Source of the DNA: Escarpia spicata
Lineage: Eukaryota; Annelida; Polychaeta; Sabellida; Siboglinidae
NCBI GenBank assembly: GCA_963995525.1
Contig: OZ023208.1
Location: 20,352,295-20,416,294 of the forward strand
Reading direction: 5' to 3'
Length of the DNA stretch: 64,000 bases
Program-made: the position numbers and the translations under genes
The notes under the pieces: generated by a model
What the model was told of the DNA's origin: nothing
Database searches by the model: none
What the model saw: only the letters and a program-made list of their open reading frames with translations
Shown here: in pieces, positions 21,739 through 32,747 of the stretch
Position numbering within the stretch: position 1 is the first letter of the stretch
Layout of the letters: every line of letters starts with the position of its first letter

Positions 21739-24389
21739 GTGTGAGTAGACATACTTTTTTGAGAGTCCATGAAATTATTTAGTTTTCTTAGAAAATGTTA
21801 TGTTATAATTGCTTAGTATTGTCTAAATGTCATTTTGTGACGTTCTTGTCACGGTTATGTATATAATTATATATATATAAGTGAAGTGCCACATTGGTTC
21901 AGGCCTTAGTGTACATTGTTATTAGTGAATTATTTCTTGTTTCTAAAAATGCAAAAAACAAACAAAATTCAATACTTTCACACCTCCTTTTCCTTAGTTT
22001 GGTGAAATGTACTATATGGTCCAAACCATTGTGATCTATCACATATGATTAGTTACAGAATACCAGTTAATATTCAGCCCACTCAACTATATATAGAAGA
22101 GTACCTGGTTACACACACTTATGGAAATCATAATAAAGGAATGAAAATAAATGTAACAGCATTTCTATCAACAAAAAACATCTGCCCAGAGACTACCAAT
22201 AATGCTGGGCGTACACTGCTAAACTTTTGTTGCCATTCATCTGTTTGATCAACTAAAAGCTGATCAGTCGTGCAATGTATGACGGTCAGCAACTCAACAA
22301 AACTTGAGTTCCATGTTGATTTGACTGGTACAACAGTTGTTGAACCGATTCATCATTCGAAAATTGAATCGCACCAACAAAAACCGCCAGGTGAAACGGC
22401 CTTGCTAATAAATATCCGGGTTCTGAGATATATCGGAAGGGAAGTAGTTATGCACAATTACAATTTTTTCCAAATTTATTGGCCCATCTTCCAAACAACA
22501 AAACAAAATACAGTGATTCTTGAAGGAAGACTCGTCAGCCTCCCTAACCTCTTATCATACAAAGTCTTACGTACATACATCTCTATCATAAAATTTTAAA
22601 GTTACACAAGGATTGACCACTTCTTCAATCCTATACTATTTCATCAAAAGATTCTGTAACATATTTGCCATATAGGCTTAAAAGTTCAACACGCTACGGC
22701 TGTGTGCGTGGCACTCGCAATGTAGAGATGAGAGAACATAATGTTTATAATGAACGATACCACATTCCATCAACTTGATAATAATTTGTCCCTCAGTAGT
22801 CGAGCGAAGTAGTTCTCAATCGGTTCATTGGGAATTCCCTCTTCGGGTGTTAATTCACCATTGTAGCGTAACCCGTCTACTCTCGCACTGTTGTTACACG
22901 AGGTGTTACTCGGCGTCTACCGCCCTCAAGTGGACTTTGTCAGACTTCACCCCGCCCCGACACTACAATAAATTATACTATAATAATAAAATATTCTTAT
23001 TCTTTGGTGTGTAAACTACACCCTTCATATCATATGTTTTTCTACCGACACCATAGTACTTACACACAAACATATGTAACGTAATGTTTGCCGTAGATAT
23101 ATACATATCCGGACCCAATATCCCATTGGTAATAACAACCCCACCACCTTACATATTCTAAGTCCTAACAAACTATACACCAATAACCATTATCTGTGAC
23201 ACCGTAATACAACCTATGTTCACTTCTTCTTACTATCTAACGTTCACATAACAGAGCGATGTTTCACCACCCCGCCTAAATCTCAAGATACCACTACTAT
23301 TGCGCTGACCATATTCCTTTATTATTGACCACACACTTTGACACAATTATAACAATGTAGAAACCACATGTTTAAGCCAATACCTCTAATCTAACATTCA
23401 CATTGATTCACTCATAATATATTCCACATACCTCCGGTATTTCTTCTACTCTATATATGCATGGAGAAATTCAACGTCAAAGCCACCACTGGGTATAGAC
23501 TTCATGTTTGCCAACCACACCGTAATGGTTTCTCACCACAGATGAGACCAGATTACAATTCTTTGCTCTGTCGGGTTCTGGATTCGTCTGTTCTATTCTA
23601 CCTTCAAATCTCAGTACCTCCACCCTATACCTAGCATCAGTCATGTGACCCCTGCTGATGCTGACGCCATTGTAACAATTTCAGCACCATCCAATAGGTG
23701 ATAATCAACAAGTATAAAATCTTCATTATAACGACATCCCTATACACCTTAATATTATCCCAATTAAACTTACGTCCTTATCATCATATCTATTCATATG
23801 GAACGGCCAATCATGTTATAAATATTACACGTTGTATTCGACAATCCTCCCTGTCTACCCTAACTATAATTACATTTGCCCGGTTCTTTAAAATCTGACC
23901 TTAGGTCACCACTCCAGTTCCTTCACAGTATTGCATAACCACTGGATAGCCATCAATGGCCTACAGGGCAACCCTAACACCAGTCAGCCAACCATAGCTT
24001 TACATTGTAACCCTAAATGCAGTCTTTCACAGATGCTACCAACCTATGTTAAGTTCTTAAAATCACAATCTTGACAGAGACGTCATGGTTTCCTATTGAT
24101 CAAATAGACGACACCCAACAAAAGTTTAGCACTGTATGCCCAGCATTAAGTTTACAAATGTTACTCTTTTTTTACAAATATGCCGCTAACGTGAGAGCCC
24201 CCACTAATAAATTTAATGTGAAGCATTTGGATGTGGAATGTTGTTAATTACAATTAAAATATAATAAAACCAAACCTTTTAAATATATCTTAATTATAAA
24301 TTCAGACCCTTGTCATTTGCTATTCTTTAGTTTTAACTTTAAAACCCACTTGCATATTACTAATTAGTATTCTGACCAAATGATTTCAG
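21739..24389 (+). other. Probable MRM1 intron with a G-poor stretch
   Basis: Lies between the two phase-compatible exons. From about 22960 to 24060 the plus strand is strikingly poor in G and rich in C, A and T, with many CCACC and ACCATT words. I found no exon inside it. Translation gave nothing recognisable as mitochondrial protein. Confidence 0.4.
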
Positions 24390-24627
24390 GGATTGGTCAA
24401 GAAGACCACAAGTCGAAGGTGAAGTTCTTTTTGGACTCTACCCGATTCTGCTGGCTCTTCAACAAGGGAGGTGCGAATGTCATCAGCTGTTTATGAAGGA
24501 CAGTCTAAGGGAGTTGGATAAGCCCTTAGTGGTTGAACTGTTGTCCCTGGCAACAGAACGGGGTATTCCCGTGTGGAGTTGTGATGTCGGAATGTTGAAT
24601 TACCTCTCACGGTCATGTCTGCATCAG
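24390..24627 (+). CDS. MRM1: MRM1 exon: SpoU/TrmH substrate-binding domain
   Basis: MRM1 is the mitochondrial SpoU-family enzyme that methylates a 2'-O ribose in the large-subunit rRNA. This 238-base exon has textbook borders (GATTTCAG before, CATCAG|GTAAGA after). It reads DWSRRPQVEGEVLFGLYPIL, LALQQGRCECHQLFMKDSLR, LVVELLSLATERGIPVW and LSRSCLHQ. EVLFG..P.LLAL..GRR..HQLF and the closing ...PHQG.C are the conserved signature of the N-terminal, L30e-like substrate-binding domain. The catalytic SPOUT domain, with the NxGNEGxGL-type motif, would come from later exons. I could not find those in this window, so they lie beyond it or are lost among the insertions downstream. Confidence 0.8.
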
Positions 24628-24761
24628 GTAAGAAATGAATGATTCTAAATACTGTGCTTGCACACAGTATGTCTGTATATGTGCATGATAATATGTGTGT
24701 GAATTTTTTGTGTAAGTTGTGGTTAGCTGGTTGCATGGGGAACCCCCTTAATCTCTGTCAA

Positions 24762-25012
24762 AATCCCCATCACCCAAAATCCCATCATAAGGAAAAGTGC
24801 ATCCAAAAAAGTCTTATCACTCAAAACAGCATCAGTCAAAACCCATGGCAGTTAAAACCCCATGAAGCCAAAGTTCAAAACCACTTTGATCAGTCAAAAT
24901 CCCACCACTCATTATCCCGTTAGTCAAAATCTTATCAATCAAAATGAACATCCGTGAAAACCCACATCAGTGTAAAACACAATTCAAAATGCTGTCAGTC
25001 AAAACTCCACCA
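24762..25012. repeat. Degenerate short tandem repeat (about 15-17 bp)
   Basis: Loosely repeated ATCAGTCAAAACCCCA-type words fill the stretch, with unit spacing and sequence both drifting. It begins about 130 bases after the MRM1 splice donor. Confidence 0.6.
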
Positions 25013-25188
25013 GTTTAATAAGATTTAACAAGATTGCCACACAGAGAATTAACTCTAGATGGCAGGTGGACAAGGAAGCCACTTCAATAGTATTAGTAGT
25101 ATCACTAGTATGACACAATATAACATGGCAAACAGTGTCAACACATTCAACATGAATTACATTTAATGAAATAAAATAATATTTACCT

Positions 25189-25300
25189 TCAAATGTGTTG
25201 TGAAGTTTGATAATGTCTTTGAAGATCCTGATATCACTGTAGTACAATGCTTGCATTTTCCTTTATAATTCCCCTCCGTATTGGCAGGTACTACACTTAC
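25189..25300 (-). pseudogene. BED-type zinc-finger exon, probably hAT-derived
   Basis: The minus strand reads GNYKGKCKHCTTVISGSSKT then LSNFTTHLK, followed by a donor (GAAG|GTAAAT). C-x2-C, then NF..HL, is the BED finger that hAT transposases use to bind DNA ends (family knowledge). The second histidine of the finger would come from the next exon. Upstream the frame continues to about 25471 without known domains. No hAT catalytic domain was found nearby, so this is either a hAT fragment or a domesticated BED exon. Confidence 0.5.
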
Positions 25301-25589
25301 AGACGGTTCAGGCAGACTCAGAGAAGTCTTCAACTGAATGACCCCAGCTCCTGCCACTGACCAGATTTTATAAACAGTCCAGTCAGTTATGCTGTGTAAA
25401 CTGTACATGAATTCATTGGCAGACTGGCAGTCTTCATTGTCTTTGTTAGCCTGTAGGAGCAGGTCTAACACAAAAGAAGCCAGTATTACTCCAAAGGGTA
25501 GATTCCTTTGAAGTCCAAATATTGGTAAATGGGGTAATCTGGAAATTCATTTGAAATGTTAATTTGTAATATAAAAGTAATATGTAAAT

Positions 25590-25716
25590 TACTATTACAT
25601 TGCTTTCTATTATTATTATTACTATTACATTGATTTTTTGCTCAACCTATTTCTATTACTATTACTTCACTATTTGTAATCGTTACTATTACTATTACAT
25701 ATTACTATTACCTCAG
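25590..25716. repeat. Simple repeat of TTACTA/ATTACT type
   Basis: Irregular (TTACTA)n-like sequence directly at the truncated 3' end of the CR1 fragment. It may be the LINE's expanded terminal repeat. Confidence 0.7.
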
Positions 25717-26496
25717 GCCTGCTCTGAAACCTTCATAGCAGCACTAATGGTTAACCCTAAGTCCTTTTCTTTTACTGTAGTACTTAGTACAGAACCCCCC
25801 CATTGTATATTGTACATCTTCACTCCCATGTCCTGTGTGGAGGCAGTTACATTTCCCAAACTTGAACATTTGCCACTTTTCAGACCATTTGATCAACCTG
25901 TCAAGATCATCTTGTAAAATGCTGTCTATCTCCATCACGTTTAATACTTCTAAACACTTTTGTATCATCCGCAAATTTCAAAACCTTACTTGTTGTATGA
26001 TCGTCCAAATCATTGATATATATTTTAATAATAATATAGGTCCCAATACTGATCTCTGTGGTACACTACTCAAAACTGATTTCCAGTTTGAAGCCTCCCC
26101 ATCAACCTATCTGTACCCGTTGTCTTCTATCAATCAGCCATTTTTCTATCCAGTTAATTATACCATTTACTATGCCATGGGCCTTTAGTTTAAGCAGTGA
26201 TCTTTGATTTGTCGAAAGCTTTCTGAAAATCTAAGTAGATGATATTTACTAGAGGTCCCTCGTCTACCCACTTAGTGATATCTTTCAAAAACATAACATA
26301 TTTGTTAAGCATGACCTCACTTTTAGAAACCCATGTTGAAATGGGTTTATGAAGTTATGTTTAACAAGAAAATTCACCATGTGATCTATCTAATACTATG
26401 CAAATCACCTTTGTGTTAAACTCACTGGTCTGTAGTTCTCTGACTTGTTTCTCGAATCTTTTTTAAATAATGGTATAACGTTTGCTTCTTTCCACT
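25717..26496 (-). pseudogene. CR1-like LINE reverse transcriptase fragment
   Basis: The minus strand, read with frame changes, gives QWKEANVIPLFKKDS, ENYRPVSL, DHMVNFLVKHNFINPFQHGF, LKLKAHGIVNGIINWIEKWL, VPQRSVLGPI, KFADDTKVFR, LIKWSEKWQMFKFGKCNCLH and GHGSEDVQYTMGG. The catalytic FADD is present, but PQGS reads PQRS and stops are frequent. The same family occurs at 62.3 kb. Its 5' edge stops dead at 26496, where the left inverted repeat of the 26.5-32.5 kb element begins. Confidence 0.8.
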
Positions 26497-26963
26497 GGGT
26501 CATTCCATATCAAATCAATCACTCATAACATTGCCCGACTCCAATTTTGATGAAATTTAGCACAGTTGTTGGCTCACACGAGAATATCAAAGTAAAACAA
26601 AATATAAAATGTAGGTCAAGTTATATTGAAGATCTTGGTCACTGAACTTTGACCTGATTCACATACATACCATTACATTGATGCCAATAACTCTGCTGTT
26701 AATAAAGGTAGAAAGCAAGTAATACATCATTGGAAAGACAATAAACAGGCACACATAGGTATAAAATTAAATTAAAAATGTCATGTAAATAAAAATAACA
26801 TAGTTTTCATAATTTGACCTTTGACCTCAGATACCCGAAAAATGTATCCTCCAATTTTTGTGATTTTTGTACAGTATCCTATACTATTGCAGAAGAGTTC
26901 CTGAAAATATTAGAGTGGGCAAATACTAATGTTCAGAGACACATTAAATTGAGTACACCTGGG
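26497..26963 (+). repeat. Left terminal inverted repeat
   Basis: Pairs with 32101-32547. Matching blocks run from TCATTCCATATCAAATCAAT at the tip, through CCCGACTCCAATTTTGAT, TCACTGAACTTTGACCTGAT, ATAACTCTGCTGTTAATAAA and TTTGACCTCAGATACCC, to TATTAGAGTGGGCAAATA and TTGAGTACACCTGGG at the inner end. Similarity stops on both sides just after CCTGGG. Confidence 0.85.
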
Positions 26964-27714
26964 TGACTTACCTTTGGTCTATACAACAGTGGATGCAACA
27001 TTGAATTTCATTAGTTCACCTTTTTCAGATCACTTAAGGTGGCTGCATCGGCTATTATATGCTTCTTTTGAATTAAACATTTCTAATATAAGTTTTGAAG
27101 ATAAGCTAACCATTTTTTCTCAGAGTTTGCCTCAGATACTAAACAATACTCCAGAACAAAAATAATAATTTTTTTTATGTTGTTTAGATATATTTAAATG
27201 TGTTTAAAGACAATTAAAAAATATGTAAAAAATCACCTTAAAATGGCATAAAACTCCCCAAAAGAAAAATGTGTATGGTTGTAAGTACAAACATGTTATT
27301 GACACTCAAACAGGTTTTTTTTTTAAACAAATGCATATTAAGTTTGATACAGCTTCATAAACATTTTGCTACAATGTTGAAAGACAGCAAAAATCCGTAC
27401 TGCATTTTTGGCACGACCCCTTCACCAAACATAAAACCATCCCGTGCCATTTTGGGTAAACACAAGTCGAGTTCTTATGCCAAGTTATGGCTTTGTAAGT
27501 ATTGTAGTTTTTATAAAAAAAGTTACATTAAGTAATACTTCCTGGTTGTTACCAATAATATAACTGTCATCAGATGCTTGTTTTTTGCTTAGAAATGTGA
27601 CTTTTTTACTGGCATGTGGCTTATTTCAACACAATTTGACAGACACTTCTATTACTGAGATTTCCCCAAGGTTTTCCTGCCAAGTTGTCTCATGATATTG
27701 TGTTACGAAGGGCC

Positions 27715-28184
27715 ATGTGTTGAAGTTGTTGCGGTAGACAAGGTTGATTGACACCTGGGGTCAGTCACGTGTCATTGCAAATGGCAGCTGAGATTATCAG
27801 AGAATAAACAAAACTACGGCCAGTATTTGGTGATTTGACAGTGTGATGTATTTAGGTAATTATAATATAAAAGCATAGTGGCATGAGAATAACCAGACTA
27901 TTATGATCTGCATTCATGGTGAATGGATTTATGTTTGAACTGGGATGACGCACACGTGATCGCCACTATGGAAACATTGTCAGTTTCCAAGAATCTGAAG
28001 GGACTTTCCACAGACACACTAAAAATACTAGTTTTTAAAGGAATGATTGATGACATGGTGATGGTGCCTTGGTTTTTTTAATAGTACACATGTTCATACT
28101 GACACCTACTAATGTTCTATGAAGAAAAAAATAAAGAAATCAACTGACATGATAGCCGGTGCAGCTACCTTAACAAGCTGCTAA
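27715..28184 (+). repeat. Interspersed repeat, copy 1 (second copy at 60588-61033)
   Basis: About 450 bases are shared in the same orientation with 60588-61033. Shared phrases include ATGGCATGAGAATAACCAGA-type sequence, TTTATGTTTGAACTGGGATG, GACGCACACGTGATCG and GACTTTCCACAGACAC. Copy 2 lacks a short segment (AACATTGTCAGTTTCCAAG). It is either the transposon's 3' non-coding region or an element inserted there. Confidence 0.8.
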
Positions 28185-28265
28185 TGGGTACCTTATAAAG
28201 AAATGAGTATATACTCACCTGCTGTAGTCTCTCTCTTAACATGTATTCAAATTCTTTGCAGGGCC

Positions 28266-29282
28266 TCATATATTTTTGTTGTGTCCTCTGGATAGTTTGT
28301 AGATCCAACCAGTGTCGGTTGTCAGGTGAATATGCGTTGGTATATCACCCACATGAACATGAAGAGTGTCACTGTGTCGTGGGTAGCAATATGATGGAGA
28401 TGGTCCATATGGGTGAAGGAAGTTCAGTTCAACCTCTTTATCAGCTGGAATAACATCCATTACATATGCCACCCATCAGTTTCCATCATAGATGGCCGTC
28501 AGATACTCTTTGATATCCACGAGACTGAGACCATCACACTGGGCTGTCACAATCTCTTTTCTTCTTATGGAACATGTAAAATATATTGCTACTTCCAAGT
28601 CATCAAGTGATAATTGCTTGACGAAGTGTAGCTTCTGTGTTCCTGCTATTGTTTTCGCTCTTCATACGGCTTGCAAGAAGAGTTGTTTCTTCGTAGTACT
28701 CTTCTGTGGTCGAAAAGTAGAATGTGATTGCAGAAAAATGGGCTGATGCAAATTCAAACAGCTGCTGATGAGGTTTTTCTGGAACAGGTGCACAGTAATG
28801 GTGTCATCTATGTTACAGTCAGAAATGACAACATAACTAACATGTGACACACAGTCATTACCAGCTTCACAATAGTAGCAAACAGATGGGTGCAATGTTG
28901 CCTGTGCATTATTCCAAGGGAACGATTGTGCCTCATCTTGCAGGACGAAAAGAGTAGTTTCCTGCAAAGTCACAGACAACAAGAAAATGGCCTGGCTTAA
29001 GTGATTCACGAATGTCTCTTAGACATGAAGACTGCTATCTGCTTATGAAATCGTGCCACAGCAAGATTTCAAGTTGGGTGTAGAATTCATGGATCAAATC
29101 ATCTGCACTGAGTTTCATGGTTGGTAGTGTTGATCGATCAGTAGTTATCCATTTTTTTAATTCAATTTCCTTGATTACCTGGCTGTCAAATGTAATCCGT
29201 AATCATTCATTCAAATCACATGAGTCACCACACACATTTTTGCAGAAAGCATTCGTGACTTGGTGGATTACATCGTAGTTGT
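28266..29282 (-). pseudogene. C-terminal part of the transposon-associated ORF
   Basis: In minus-strand order, with frame changes, this reads NYDVIHQVTNAFCKNVCGDS, LKKWITTDRSTL, RESLKPGHFLVVCDFAGNYS, VLQDEAQSFPWNNAQATLHP then SVCYY, YVVISDCNIDDTITVHLFQK, and finally TAQCDGLSLVDIKEYLTAIY, a stop (28476-28478), WVAYVMDVIP and FLHPYGPSPSYCYP. I recognise these as conserved blocks of a repeat protein common, but unnamed, in many invertebrate gene sets. From memory the family has a long block after VHLFQK that is missing here. So the copy has an internal deletion, at least two frameshifts and a stop. Biochemical function is unknown; transposase is inferred from the inverted repeats. Confidence 0.65.
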
Positions 29283-30804
29283 GAAAGACAATAATAATAA
29301 TAATAAGATAACTTCTATTGCGCCTAAATCCTTGGAAACCAAGCTCAGAGGCGCATCAAAACAAAAGGGTTGGTCAATCTCAAAATCCATAAGTAGTTTT
29401 CCAGTTGTCAAAAGATGGGTCAAGGCGCTAGGGAGCTACGGTGGATAAGCAAGGTTGTAAAGATACGTTTTTAAATGACGACGGAATTTTGTAATATTTT
29501 CAACTGATCAAACACTAAGAGGAAGCATATTCCAAAGGGTTGGTGCAGCAACAGAAAAAGCCCTAGTTCCAATGTTAGTGTTGACTCTAGGAACAAAAAG
29601 TAGGTCAGAACTAGATGATCGAAGAACTAGATGATCGAAGCTGGATAGATTTTCTTACAGGAGTAAGCAATAAATGCAAATAAGATAGTTGCTTATTGGA
29701 CAGTGCCTGGTATGTAATGGTACAGATCGTAAATATTATACGATATCATACAGGAAGCCAATGCAAAGACTTCAATCAAAAGTGGCACAGAGCGAGAAAA
29801 ATGAGGAGATCTTGTAACTACTCTTGCTAGACAATTCTGGACACGCTGAAGTTTTGTGATATCCTTGCTAGCGATATTATAAAGGAGCGAATTGCAATAG
29901 TCAAGTCTGCTGCTAACAAGCGCTGTTGTAGTCTTAGCAACAGAAAATGACATATACCGGCGAATACGGCGAAGATCACAAATATGATAAAAACAGCAGC
30001 GACATGTTTGAGATATATGTTGTCAGAAATTGAAGTTACTATCAAAGATCACTCCTAGATTCCGCACCGAGGTTGCTGGCGTGATATATTGATTCAAAAT
30101 ACTCGTAGGGAAAAAACCATCCAGTTTACAACGCTGCATTGGAGTACCAATAATGATCAATTCAGTTTTATTTGCATTTAATTTCAACTTGCTGTCAGTC
30201 ATCCAATGGAAGATATCTTGAAGGCAATCACTAAGTTGGTTAAGGGAGTGATTTGTATCCGGGGTAGCCAACGAAATGTAGATCTGAGTATCATCAGCAT
30301 AAAGATGATGATCTAAGTCTTGTCTTTGTATAACAGAGCTTAGTGGCATGGTGTAAAGAGTAAAAAGCAAAGGCCCAAGAACAGAACCCTGGGGAACACC
30401 AAATAAAGCCGGCAGTGCAGCTGAAAAGCAGTTCCCAATCTTTATAGTTTGGTATCTATCAGTTAGATACAAAGAAAACCAGCTTAGAGTTGTGCCAGAT
30501 ATGCCGTACCACTTTAATAGGCGTCCAATGAGAATGCTGTGATCAATCGTGTCAAACGTGGCAGAGAGATCTAGTAAGGTAAGTGCAGTCACTTTACCAT
30601 TATTAATGTTCAAGTTAATGTCATTATGAACCTTTAAAAGGGCAGTCTCTGTTGAATGAAACTGCCTATATGCTGATTGTGACACATTAGTTAAGACATT
30701 TGTGCTAATGTGAGACCTTAGACGACTTGCTACAACCTTTTCTAGTATTTTGGAAATGAAGCTGAGATTAGAAATAGGTCTATAACTGTTTAAGTCTTGC
30801 TTAG
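29283..30804 (-). mobile_element. L2/CR1-like LINE, 5'-truncated, inserted in the transposon ORF
   Basis: The minus strand starts inside the RT (DLNSYRPISNLSFISKILEK) and runs through to a TAG-free decayed C-terminus. It ends in TTGCGCCT...GCGCAATAGAAG and (TTA)n at about 29290. The flanks carry GTTGTGAA (29278-29285) and GTTGTAAT (30805-30812), a likely 6-8 bp target duplication. Removing the insert rejoins the host ORF in frame (MVHYN then YDVIHQ). Confidence 0.85.
29290..30800 (-). pseudogene. Reverse transcriptase of the L2-like LINE
   Basis: The main frame covers 30685-30023. In order it shows AYRQFHSTETALLKVHNDIN, LTLLDLSATFDTIDHSIL (motif A, with FDT), GVPQGSVLGPLLF (motif B), HHLYADDTQIYIS (motif C, the catalytic YADD) and LKLNANKTELIIIG. 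After a frame change come LVSSRLDYCNSLLYNIASKD, LQRVQNCLARVVTR and finally LFVPRVNTNIGTRAFSVAAP, TLWNMLPLSV. An intact protein would make cDNA at the nicked target. The endonuclease is absent by truncation, and the tail is frameshifted, so this copy cannot move. It is still one of the best-preserved RT domains in the window. Confidence 0.9.
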
Positions 30805-31620
30805 GTTGTAATGAACCATTGGGATGTGATCATTTTTGGTAAATTTGCTGAGTTTTGCACCAACCATCATTAATTTTCCATTCTGATGAATTGTGCAAAT
30901 GCAAAGTTACAAAGAACTAGTAGCTTTTGCTTATGGACTCGTTCACCATCAACAAAGATGGAGGCAAAGTCTTTTCTCTATTAGAATAGAATGCTTCCAC
31001 AAACTGGATGACTTCAGAGAACAGGCTTTTTCCTGGTTTGGGATCTGGATCACTCATGATGCCTTTCTCTTCCACTAAATGTTTTCTCTGTTTGCAATGA
31101 GGTATGATGTGTTGAAGAGTGTTGCTGTTTTCCGGATGGTCCAACTCTTTGGGATCACGGTCAATGATTTGATCTTTTCGTTTCTCTTGTCTGTTTTCCG
31201 GAATTTGTCCTTTAACTGTGCCATCATTTCACCAAAGTCTTTCTCACCGAAAGTAGCTGTTTTCTCATGTTCAAAGCATTTCTCAGGTGCAACTAATTTT
31301 ATCTTCTTTACCACTGCTGTTAATTTTTTGCCTCTTTCTTGCAGCATAGGATTCCTGGCCTCCATTCACCAAAAATATCCAATGATTCATTGAGTATTGA
31401 CAGTTCATGCTCTTCAAAAACTGTTTTTTCTTGATAAGATTCTTGGCCAGACATTGGTGCGAATGAAGAAGCAGGTGATGACGAAGTTACTTCAAGAAGT
31501 GATTCCAGCTTTTCACAACATTGTCTGCACAGCTAATGTTGTGTGGTCAAACCCAATGTTAGTTTCTTGAAACCAGTTCTGCAGAAACATTTCGCAAGTC
31601 TTTTTTCTTTATTTTGTCCG
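30805..31620 (-). pseudogene. N-terminal part of the transposon-associated ORF
   Basis: The minus strand reads CCEKLESLLEVTSSSPASSF, HELSILNESLDIFGE, then in shifted frames KLTAVVKKIKL, EMMAQLKDKFRKTDKRNEKI, SLTVIPKSWTIRKTATLFN, RKHLVEEKGIMSDPDPKPGK, VIQFVEAFYSN and CICTIHQNGKLMMVGAKLSK then FTKNDHIPMVHYN. TVLPKSWS.RKI..EF, LVKEKGI...P.P..G and C.CTIHQN.KLM are, from memory, shared N-terminal blocks of the same unnamed family. The first two may form a DNA-binding segment (an HTH-like reading). Frameshifts separate the blocks. It continues across the LINE insertion into 28266-29282. Confidence 0.65.
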
Positions 31621-32100
31621 GGTGCTATTTTAGTGGATCAGTACACCATCACTAGTCACTAGTAGACTTGATGGTTACAGGCTGACTAAATAGTTATTTC
31701 ATAGCAGTTTCTGTAGTATCACACACATGTGCAATGAATATGCATGAGTCTCATATTATCTCTCAGTCAAATGAAACTGCAATCATCACACATGAAGCTG
31801 AGCAATTGTCAATACAATTCAATTTGTAATGCTTACCATATGTAATATGCAATCAAATTTGTTCATTTGTAATGCTTGAATGTTGCACTATATGCCACCA
31901 ATCACATAAAATTACAGACATAGTAGACATGTACATGTGCATGATCTAGTCCCTCTGGTGGCTTATTGCATAACAATAATCCCTGGTGTATTGAATAACA
32001 ATTATATAATTAGTAAGCATATATATATGGATTTACACAGCAGAGGTAGTACTGTATCTTTGAAGTGAGTTATCCTGTGCCATCCTGGTACAATTTGTCA
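31621..32100. other. Transposon 5' non-coding stretch
   Basis: Between the ORF N-terminus and the right inverted repeat. AT-rich with no recognised feature. Confidence 0.4.
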
Positions 32101-32547
32101 TCCCCAGGTATACTCAATTTAATGTATCTCTGAACATTATTATTTGCCCACTCTAATATTTTCATGGATACTTCTGCAATAGTATACTATACTGTATAAA
32201 AAAAACAGATCGGAGGACACGTTTTTGGGTATCTGAGGTCAAAAGTCAAATTGTGATATTTTTATTTACAGTATACATATGTGCACTTGTTTATTGGCTT
32301 TCCAATTATGTATTGCTTGCTTTTCTAGCTTTATTAACAGCAGAGTTATGGGCATTATTGTGACATTCAGTATGCAAATCAGGTCAAAGTTCAGTGACTT
32401 ATATCATCAGTAATACTTGACCTAGATTTAAAAAAACATTATTTAGATATTCTCATGTGCGCCGACAACTGTGCTAAATTTAATCAAAATTGGAGTCGGG
32501 TGATGCAAAAATGGCCTAAAAGTGATTGATTTGACATGGAATGATCC
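32101..32547 (-). repeat. Right terminal inverted repeat
   Basis: Reverse-complement partner of 26497-26963, with its tip at 32547 and inner end at the CCCAGGTATACTCAATTT stretch (32102 onward). It shows moderate divergence and small indels, so the element is old. Confidence 0.85.
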
Positions 32548-32747
32548 AATGATATGTCAATTAGATCCACAAATTCAATGATATTTTGTTTCAACCGTTA
32601 TTGTGAACATTTAATTTAAAAATAGTTCAGAATCATTGCTTCAATGGGTCGAAACGAAACCTACAATGAATGTTCCTAAACAATAGCATCCATCATCCGA
32701 CCTTCCTTCTATCCATTAGTAGAGGTTCAATGGTTAGCATCTTTGCC

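Larger units (their letters stand above)
26497..32547. mobile_element. Candidate DNA transposon with ~450-bp terminal inverted repeats
   Basis: 26497-26963 and 32101-32547 are inverted copies of each other over their whole length. Between them lie pieces of one minus-strand ORF family whose N-terminus is near the right repeat and C-terminus near the left. That is the architecture of an autonomous DNA transposon of about 4.5 kb, after subtracting the 1.5-kb LINE inserted into it. Outer ends read GGGTCATTCCATATCAAATC (left) and GGATCATTCCATGTCAAATC (right, reversed). I found no clear target-site duplication. The superfamily is not assigned; long inverted repeats and an unusual transposase bring groups such as Sola to mind, but I cannot confirm that. 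Confidence 0.65.

Noticed and set aside
23698..23898. Possible mitochondrial DNA insertion, suggested by G-poor sequence
   Set aside because: Translation with hydrophobic stretches gave no recognisable mitochondrial protein, and no rRNA or tRNA structure was seen. Kept only as a composition anomaly.
25835..26188. 117-codon plus-strand frame
   Set aside because: Antisense of the CR1 reverse-transcriptase fragment.
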